Notes under the pieces: model-generated | What the model was told of the DNA's origin: nothing | Seen by the model: the letters and a program-made list of their open reading frames with translations, nothing else | Database searches by the model: none | Position numbers and translations under genes: made by a program | Part shown: one piece after another, positions 60,340 through 64,000 of the stretch | How positions within the stretch are numbered: the first letter of the stretch is position 1 | How the letters are laid out: the number at the start of each line of letters is the position of its first letter | Source of the DNA: Jiangella muralis | Lineage (GTDB): Bacteria > Actinomycetota > Actinomycetes > Jiangellales > Jiangellaceae | Direction: 5' to 3' | Length of the DNA: 64,000 nt | Assembly: GCF_001270745.1 (NCBI RefSeq) | Contig: NZ_KQ434756.1 | Location: forward strand, 124,001-188,000

Positions 60340-60948
60340 CTAGTGCAGCTCGTCGCGGCGCCAGAGACCGGCCGCGTGTTCGAGCTCTTCCGCCATGCGC
60401 AGGTTGCCCCGCGCCAGCCTCGTCTGCCGCTGCCCCTCCTCGTGCGCCATGTCGTCGGCGGAATGGGCCCGGCCGGCGGCGACGACCCGGCAGAACGCGG
60501 CCGCCCGTTCCAGCGCGACCGCGAAGTCGCCGGTGAACGCGCTGGTCAGCACCGCGTCGCCGAGGGCGGCGACCTCGGCGGGGCCGGGCGGGTGCGCGAC
60601 GCCGGCGACCGCCGTCGACACCTCGGCGACCCGCTCGCCGACGGCGAAGACGCGGGCCGCCTCGGTGCCGTTGCGGTGCACCCAGCTGCGCAGCAGGTAG
60701 AGCGACCAGAGCGTGCCGGGCAGGGTGTCGGCGCCGGAGCCGCGCCACAGTTCGGCCATCTCGTCGAGGCCGAGGCGGTCGGCGAGGTCCAGCAGCCGCG
60801 GCGCGGCGCCGGGTTCGGACCGGGCGGCCTGCAGGACGGCGGCGGCCGTCGCGTGCGCGGCGGCGGTGAGGTCGGCGGGGTCGGGGTCGCCGATCAGTTC
60901 GGGCATGTCGGGGCGCAGTTGGGGGCGCCGGTGGCTGCCTTCGGTCAC
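60340..60948 (-). CDS. Conserved actinobacterial hypothetical protein
   Basis: A 202-residue mostly helical protein starting at the GTG for VTEGSHRRPQLRPDMPELIG. Conserved-looking segments are LYLLRSWVHRNGTEAARVFA and GDFAVALERAAAFCRVVAAG. Homologues are often listed as RNA polymerase subunit beta in error; no catalytic motif is seen. The start is uncertain. Confidence 0.65.
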   Translation of the reverse strand: MTEGSHRRPQLRPDMPELIGDPDPADLTAAAHATAAAVLQAARSEPGAAPRLLDLADRLGLDEMAELWRGSGADTLPGTLWSLYLLRSWVHRNGTEAARVFAVGERVAEVSTAVAGVAHPPGPAEVAALGDAVLTSAFTGDFAVALERAAAFCRVVAAGRAHSADDMAHEEGQRQTRLARGNLRMAEELEHAAGLWRRDELH

Positions 60949-60973
60949 GTCTGCATTGTCCCTTGTCGTCGGT

Positions 60974-61603
60974 TCAGGCCTCGAACGTGCCGCCGGGAGC
61001 CACCACACGCAGCTCCGTCTCCTCCGGCGCGAGCTTCTCGTACAGGTTGTAGAAGAAGCCTGGCACGGCCAGCAGCGCCTCGTGGATCGGGATCGCGACG
61101 TTCGGCGTCAGCGCCCGCAGGTAGTCGGCCGACTCGCTCAACTTGAGCCACGGCGCCGCGGTGGGAAGGCCGAGGATCTCGACGTCGACGTCGGGGATCG
61201 TGAAGGAATCGCCGGGATGCAGGAACCGGCCGCCGACCAGGTAGGCGACGTTCGGGATGACCGGCACGTCGGGATGGATCACCGCGTGCTGGCCGCCGAA
61301 CACGTCGACGCTGGTGCCGACGTGCAGCCGCTCGCCCGGCTGGACGCCGGTGGCGGCGATGCCCGACTCGCCCAGGATGGCCGCGCTGGCGGCGTCGGTG
61401 TACAGCGTGGCGTCGGGGTTGGCCGCGAGCAGCGCGGGCAGCCGGTCGACGTCGAGGTGGTCGGCGTGCTGGTGGGTGACCAGCACCGCCGTCAGACCCG
61501 TCAGCGACTCGAAGCCGTGCGAGAAGCCGCCGGGGTCGATGAGGATGCGGGCGTCGCCGTCGTCGACGAGGACGCAGGAGTGCTCGAACTTCGTCAGCCT
61601 CAT
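60974..61603 (-). CDS. MBL-fold metal-dependent hydrolase, UlaG-like
   Basis: A 209-residue metallo-beta-lactamase-fold protein. It starts MRLTKFEHSCVLVDD with the early His of UlaG-like enzymes. The metal motif is THQHADHLD, then HPGDSF and PIHEALL. The substrate is unknown. It is followed closely, 10 bp upstream, by the adenosyltransferase gene, in the same direction. Confidence 0.87.
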   Translation of the reverse strand: MRLTKFEHSCVLVDDGDARILIDPGGFSHGFESLTGLTAVLVTHQHADHLDVDRLPALLAANPDATLYTDAASAAILGESGIAATGVQPGERLHVGTSVDVFGGQHAVIHPDVPVIPNVAYLVGGRFLHPGDSFTIPDVDVEILGLPTAAPWLKLSESADYLRALTPNVAIPIHEALLAVPGFFYNLYEKLAPEETELRVVAPGGTFEA

Positions 61604-61613
61604 GATCTCGAGG

Positions 61614-62240
61614 CTAACGCCGTTCCGGCGGTTCCGCGCGCCCGCCGCCCGGCTGCCAGAGCACGTCGCCCGCCTCGCGGTTCGCGTACCGCGACAGGAT
61701 GAACAGCAGGTCCGAGAGCCGGTTGAGGTACTTCGCGGTGAGCGGGTTGACGCCGTCGATGTCGCCGGTGCCGTACTGCTCGACCGCCGCCCACGCCGAC
61801 CGCTCGGCGCGTCGCACCACGGTCGTCGCGACGTGCAGCTGGGCGGCCGCGACGCTGCCGCCGGGCAGGATGAACGACGTCAGCTTCGGGACCTCGGCGT
61901 TGTAGCGGTCGCAGTCGGCCTCCAGCTCGTCGATCCAGGCCGGCTGCACCCGCAGCGGCGGATACTCGTACTCGGCCTTCAGCGGCACGCAGAGGTCGGC
62001 GCCGACGTCGAAGAGGTCGTTCTGCACCCGCTGCAGGACGGCGAGCACGTCCGGGCCGAGATCGCCGCCCCCGCTGCCGGACCGCTCCAGCGCCACCACC
62101 ACGCCGATGGCCGCGTTGGCCTCGTTGGCGTCGGCGTAGGCGACGAGTCGCGGGTCGGTCTTGCGGGTGCGGCTGAAGTCGCCCAACCCGGTGCTGCCGT
62201 CGTCGCCGGTGCGAGTGTAGATCTTCGTCAGCCTCACCAT
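61614..62240 (-). CDS. pduO: ATP:cob(I)alamin adenosyltransferase, PduO type
   Basis: A 208-residue PduO-type adenosyltransferase. The ATP site is YTRTGDDGSTGLGDFSRT, then FILPGGS and YLNRLSDLLFILSRYAN. It makes adenosylcobalamin from cob(I)alamin and ATP. Length is normal. It diverges from the FetB-like gene by 27 bp. No B12 riboswitch is visible upstream, and none would fit. Confidence 0.93.
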   Translation of the reverse strand: MVRLTKIYTRTGDDGSTGLGDFSRTRKTDPRLVAYADANEANAAIGVVVALERSGSGGGDLGPDVLAVLQRVQNDLFDVGADLCVPLKAEYEYPPLRVQPAWIDELEADCDRYNAEVPKLTSFILPGGSVAAAQLHVATTVVRRAERSAWAAVEQYGTGDIDGVNPLTAKYLNRLSDLLFILSRYANREAGDVLWQPGGGRAEPPERR

Positions 62241-62267
62241 GTCCCCACACTACGGTCCCGAGGTGGG

Positions 62268-63053
62268 ATGCTCGGCAGGATGTCGTCGACGCTGCTGCCG
62301 GTCGGGCCGGGCCTGGGCGTGGCGATGGGGGTCCTGGTACTGGCCGCCGTCGTCGTGAGCGCCGTCGCGCGGCTCGGGTACGACCGCGCGATCGTGACGG
62401 CGGCGCTGCGGGCGGTGGTCCAGCTCGCGGCCGTCGCACTGGTGCTCGCCGCCATCGTCAGGGTGGCGCCGCTGACGGCCGCGTTCCTGCTGCTGATGCT
62501 GGCGACGGCGACCGTGACCGCCGGGCGGCGGATGACCCGGCACCGGTCATGGACGTGGGCGGTCGTCCCCGTCGCCGCCGGCCCGCTGCTCGTCGTGACG
62601 ACGCTGCTGGCGGTGGGCGTGCTGCCGGCGACGCCGCTGGCCGTCATCGCCGTCGCCGGGATCCTGATCGGCGGGGCCATGACGGCGGCCGGGCTGGCCG
62701 GGCGGCGAGCCCTGGACGAGCTGACCACGCGACGCGGCGAGGTGGAAGCCGCGCTGTCGGTCGGGCTGCTGCCACGCGACGCCGCGTTGGAGATCGCCCG
62801 GACGCAGGCGGCGACCGCGCTGATCCCGGCGCTCGACCAGACCCGCACCGTCGGCCTCGTGGTGCTGCCGGGCGCGTTCGTCGGCATGCTCATCGGCGGC
62901 GCCTCCCCGATCCAGGCCGGCGCCGTGCAGCTGTTCGTGCTGATCGGGCTGCTGGCAGTCGAGACGGCGGCGGTCGCGCTCACCATCGAGCTGATCGCCC
63001 GCGGCGTGATCGTCCGGCCCCAGAACGACAACCGCTCAGAGGATGACCCCTGA
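62268..63053 (+). CDS. fetB: ABC transporter permease, FetB/UPF0014 family
   Basis: A 261-residue membrane protein with about seven helices. Family features are ARLGYDRAIVTAALRAVVQL, VEAALSVGLLPRDAALEIAR and PALDQTRTVGLVVLPGAFVGM. FetAB exports iron in E. coli; no FetA ATPase is adjacent. Two starts are possible (62268, 62280); GAGGTGG precedes the first. The last residues (NDNRSEDDP) are encoded by a copy of the tRNA-Asp terminator sequence. Confidence 0.87.
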   Translation: MLGRMSSTLLPVGPGLGVAMGVLVLAAVVVSAVARLGYDRAIVTAALRAVVQLAAVALVLAAIVRVAPLTAAFLLLMLATATVTAGRRMTRHRSWTWAVVPVAAGPLLVVTTLLAVGVLPATPLAVIAVAGILIGGAMTAAGLAGRRALDELTTRRGEVEAALSVGLLPRDAALEIARTQAATALIPALDQTRTVGLVVLPGAFVGMLIGGASPIQAGAVQLFVLIGLLAVETAAVALTIELIARGVIVRPQNDNRSEDDP

Positions 63054-63057
63054 GCTG
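63034..63057. repeat. Terminator-sequence copy 1, overlapping the fetB end
   Basis: GCTCAGAGGATGACCCCTGAGCTG is 24 bases, given here as GCTCAGAGGATGACC plus CCTGAGCTG. It matches 63714-63737 at 23 of 24 bases. The stem has one mismatch. It spans the fetB stop codon (63051-63053). Confidence 0.7.
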
Positions 63058-63100
63058 TGGTCACGCATGGGCGGGGCGGTACCGCTGACACAATGCCGGC

Positions 63101-63631
63101 ATGTCGCGTGCGCGCGTTCTGGACACCATGGAGACCGATCGCCTCATCCTTCGGCCTAGCAGCGTGGGGGATGCCGCGATCTATCGTCAGCTGTGGACCG
63201 AGCGGGATGTGCGGGTGCCGCCGCATCGGCAGATAGATCCCGAGGGCCGACCGACCGTGGAAGACATCGCCACGCAGATACGTGCGGCGCGCGAGGAGTC
63301 GAGGCCGGGGATTCTGACGGTGGAACGGAAGGACACGGCCGACGTCATCGGGTATTGCGGGCTGATCCCGCATGGGAACGGATCGCCCGACGAGCCTGAG
63401 TTGGCCTACGAGTTGCTGCGTGCGGCGCACGGTTGCGGTTACGCCACTGAGGCGGGCCAGGCCGTCGTCGCATGGGCGAGCGAGGTGGGCTACCGGCGGC
63501 TCTGGGCAGGGGTCTGGAACTGGAATGTCGCGTCGCGACGGGTCCTGGAGAAGCTCGGGTTCCGGGAAACGGGCCGGGTGGAGCCCGTCTCTGTTCACGG
63601 CCACAGCCTGCTGACCGTGCGACAGTTTTGA
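63101..63631 (+). CDS. GNAT family N-acetyltransferase, RimJ/RimL type
   Basis: A 176-residue GNAT protein (Acetyltransf_3). ETDRLILRPSSVGDAAIYRQ opens it; GYATEAGQAVVAWASEVGYRR binds acetyl-CoA and is represented by GYATEAGQAVVAWASEV; NVASRRVLEKLGF ends it. The start may be ATG 63101 or 63128. It lies between two copies of a terminator repeat (63034 and 63714), so it may have been inserted there. Codons are less GC3-biased than neighbours. Confidence 0.88.
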   Translation: MSRARVLDTMETDRLILRPSSVGDAAIYRQLWTERDVRVPPHRQIDPEGRPTVEDIATQIRAAREESRPGILTVERKDTADVIGYCGLIPHGNGSPDEPELAYELLRAAHGCGYATEAGQAVVAWASEVGYRRLWAGVWNWNVASRRVLEKLGFRETGRVEPVSVHGHSLLTVRQF

Positions 63632-63706
63632 CCGCGAGCTCGTGCCGGGAGCCTCCGCCACTGCCTTTTCGCTGCCTCGGCCCGTGACGTGACCGGCCCC
63701 GGACAT

Positions 63707-63737
63707 GAAAACAGCTCAGAGGATGACCTCTGAGCTG
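63707..63737 (-). terminator. Intrinsic terminator of the tRNA-Glu/Asp unit
   Basis: On the minus strand CAGCTCAGAGG-TCAT-CCTCTGAGCTG forms a perfect 11-bp stem followed by TTTT, just downstream of tRNA-Asp. It is copy 2 of the 24-base repeat at 63034-63057. Confidence 0.9.
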
Positions 63738-63749
63738 CGGGTTTTCTGG

Positions 63750-63824
63750 CGGTCCTGACGGGACTTGAACCCGCGACCTCCGCCTTGACAGGGCGGCGAG
63801 CACTCCGAACTGCTCCACAGGACC
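63750..63824 (-). tRNA. tRNA-Asp(GUC)
   Basis: 75 bases: acceptor GGTCCTG/CAGGACC, anticodon arm CCGCC-CTGTCAA-GGCGG with anticodon GTC, T arm with GGTTCAAGTCC, discriminator G. CCA is not encoded. Confidence 0.95.
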
Positions 63825-63870
63825 TTGCGTTTGCACTGCCTTACCCGGCGCCCCGTCGGAACGGGTACCG

Positions 63871-63943
63871 CATCCCCAACGGGATTCGAACCCGCGTTGC
63901 CGCCTTGAAAGGGCGGAGTCCTAGGCCGCTAGACGATGGGGAC
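63871..63943 (-). tRNA. tRNA-Glu(UUC)
   Basis: 73 bases: acceptor GTCCCCA/TGGGGAT (first pair G-U), anticodon arm CCGCC-CTTTCAA-GGCGG with anticodon TTC, T loop GGTTCGAATCC, discriminator G. It is upstream of tRNA-Asp on the minus strand, a usual actinobacterial Glu-Asp pair. Confidence 0.95.
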
Positions 63944-64000
63944 CAGATCTGACGACATGGCCCACTGGCTCGTCGCCGTTCGGGACGTTGAAAGCATAGG

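Noticed and set aside
62241-62267. Cobalamin riboswitch before the adenosyltransferase gene
   Set aside because: The spacer to the divergent gene is only 27 bp, far too short, and no B12-box sequence is present.

Overview
The window is very GC-rich DNA with GTG starts, leaderless transcripts, many ATGA/GTGA gene overlaps and actinobacterial protein families. It comes from an actinomycete chromosome. The load of secreted glycan-active and peptidase genes would fit a soil genus such as Jiangella or Kribbella, but no ribosomal or phylogenetic marker here fixes the genus.

Layout. 1-9.6 kb: end of a SsuC/TauC-type ABC permease with a RidA gene, a covalent-flavin oxidase, a sulfite-oxidase-like enzyme, a DrrAB-type exporter, a DJ-1/MarR pair behind a tandem AACATGTT box, and a TetR-SGNH-SRPBCC operon divergent from a MOSC gene across a 16-bp palindrome. 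9.6-20.6 kb: a small peptidoglycan-binding protein, a membrane-anchored P-loop protein, a secreted sialidase-fold protein, a proVWX osmoprotectant importer, an MMPL transporter and an ECF41/SigJ sigma factor with a textbook ECF41 promoter. 20.6-29.1 kb: an amino-sugar locus. A GH89 alpha-N-acetylglucosaminidase, the etherase MurQ and a BadF-type amino-sugar kinase run divergently from a ROK regulator and an ABC sugar importer that lacks its own ATPase.

29-32 kb: an MFS gene under a CsoR-like operator, then a very small tRNA-Lys-targeted island. The 3' half of tRNA-Lys(UUU) is repeated as a perfect 37-bp direct repeat, and between the copies lie a VapBC-like toxin-antitoxin pair and a frameshifted gene remnant, with no integrase. 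32-51 kb: a second flavin oxidase, a second sialidase-fold protein, a nitrilase-fold protein with an apparently lost catalytic Cys, a MerR/imine-reductase pair, a 1276-residue subtilase, a TetR/MFS pair, a PHP-family protein, an arginase-fold protein with altered metal ligands, a PCD-VOC fusion, an MFS/CGNR pair with multiple operators, an M14 carboxypeptidase and a DUF4190 protein.

51-59.5 kb: a compact six-gene NRPS-independent siderophore operon in the same gene order as rhizobactin rhbABCDEF, behind an IdeR/DmdR-type iron box. It predicts a citrate-dihydroxamate siderophore of the schizokinen type. 59.5-64 kb: a GIDE-domain protein, a conserved hypothetical protein, a UlaG-like hydrolase, a PduO-type adenosyltransferase, a FetB-like permease, a GNAT gene lying between two copies of a terminator sequence, and tRNA-Asp and tRNA-Glu.

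Convergent gene pairs are almost always separated by strong hairpins. Two of these (29.15 and 43.87 kb) are near-identical copies of one palindromic element with core ATGATCATCMACCTTTTG. No complete unknown defence or secretion system is visible. The best candidates for something new are the mini-island, the palindrome family, the GH89-MurQ-kinase locus and several pseudoenzyme-like proteins.
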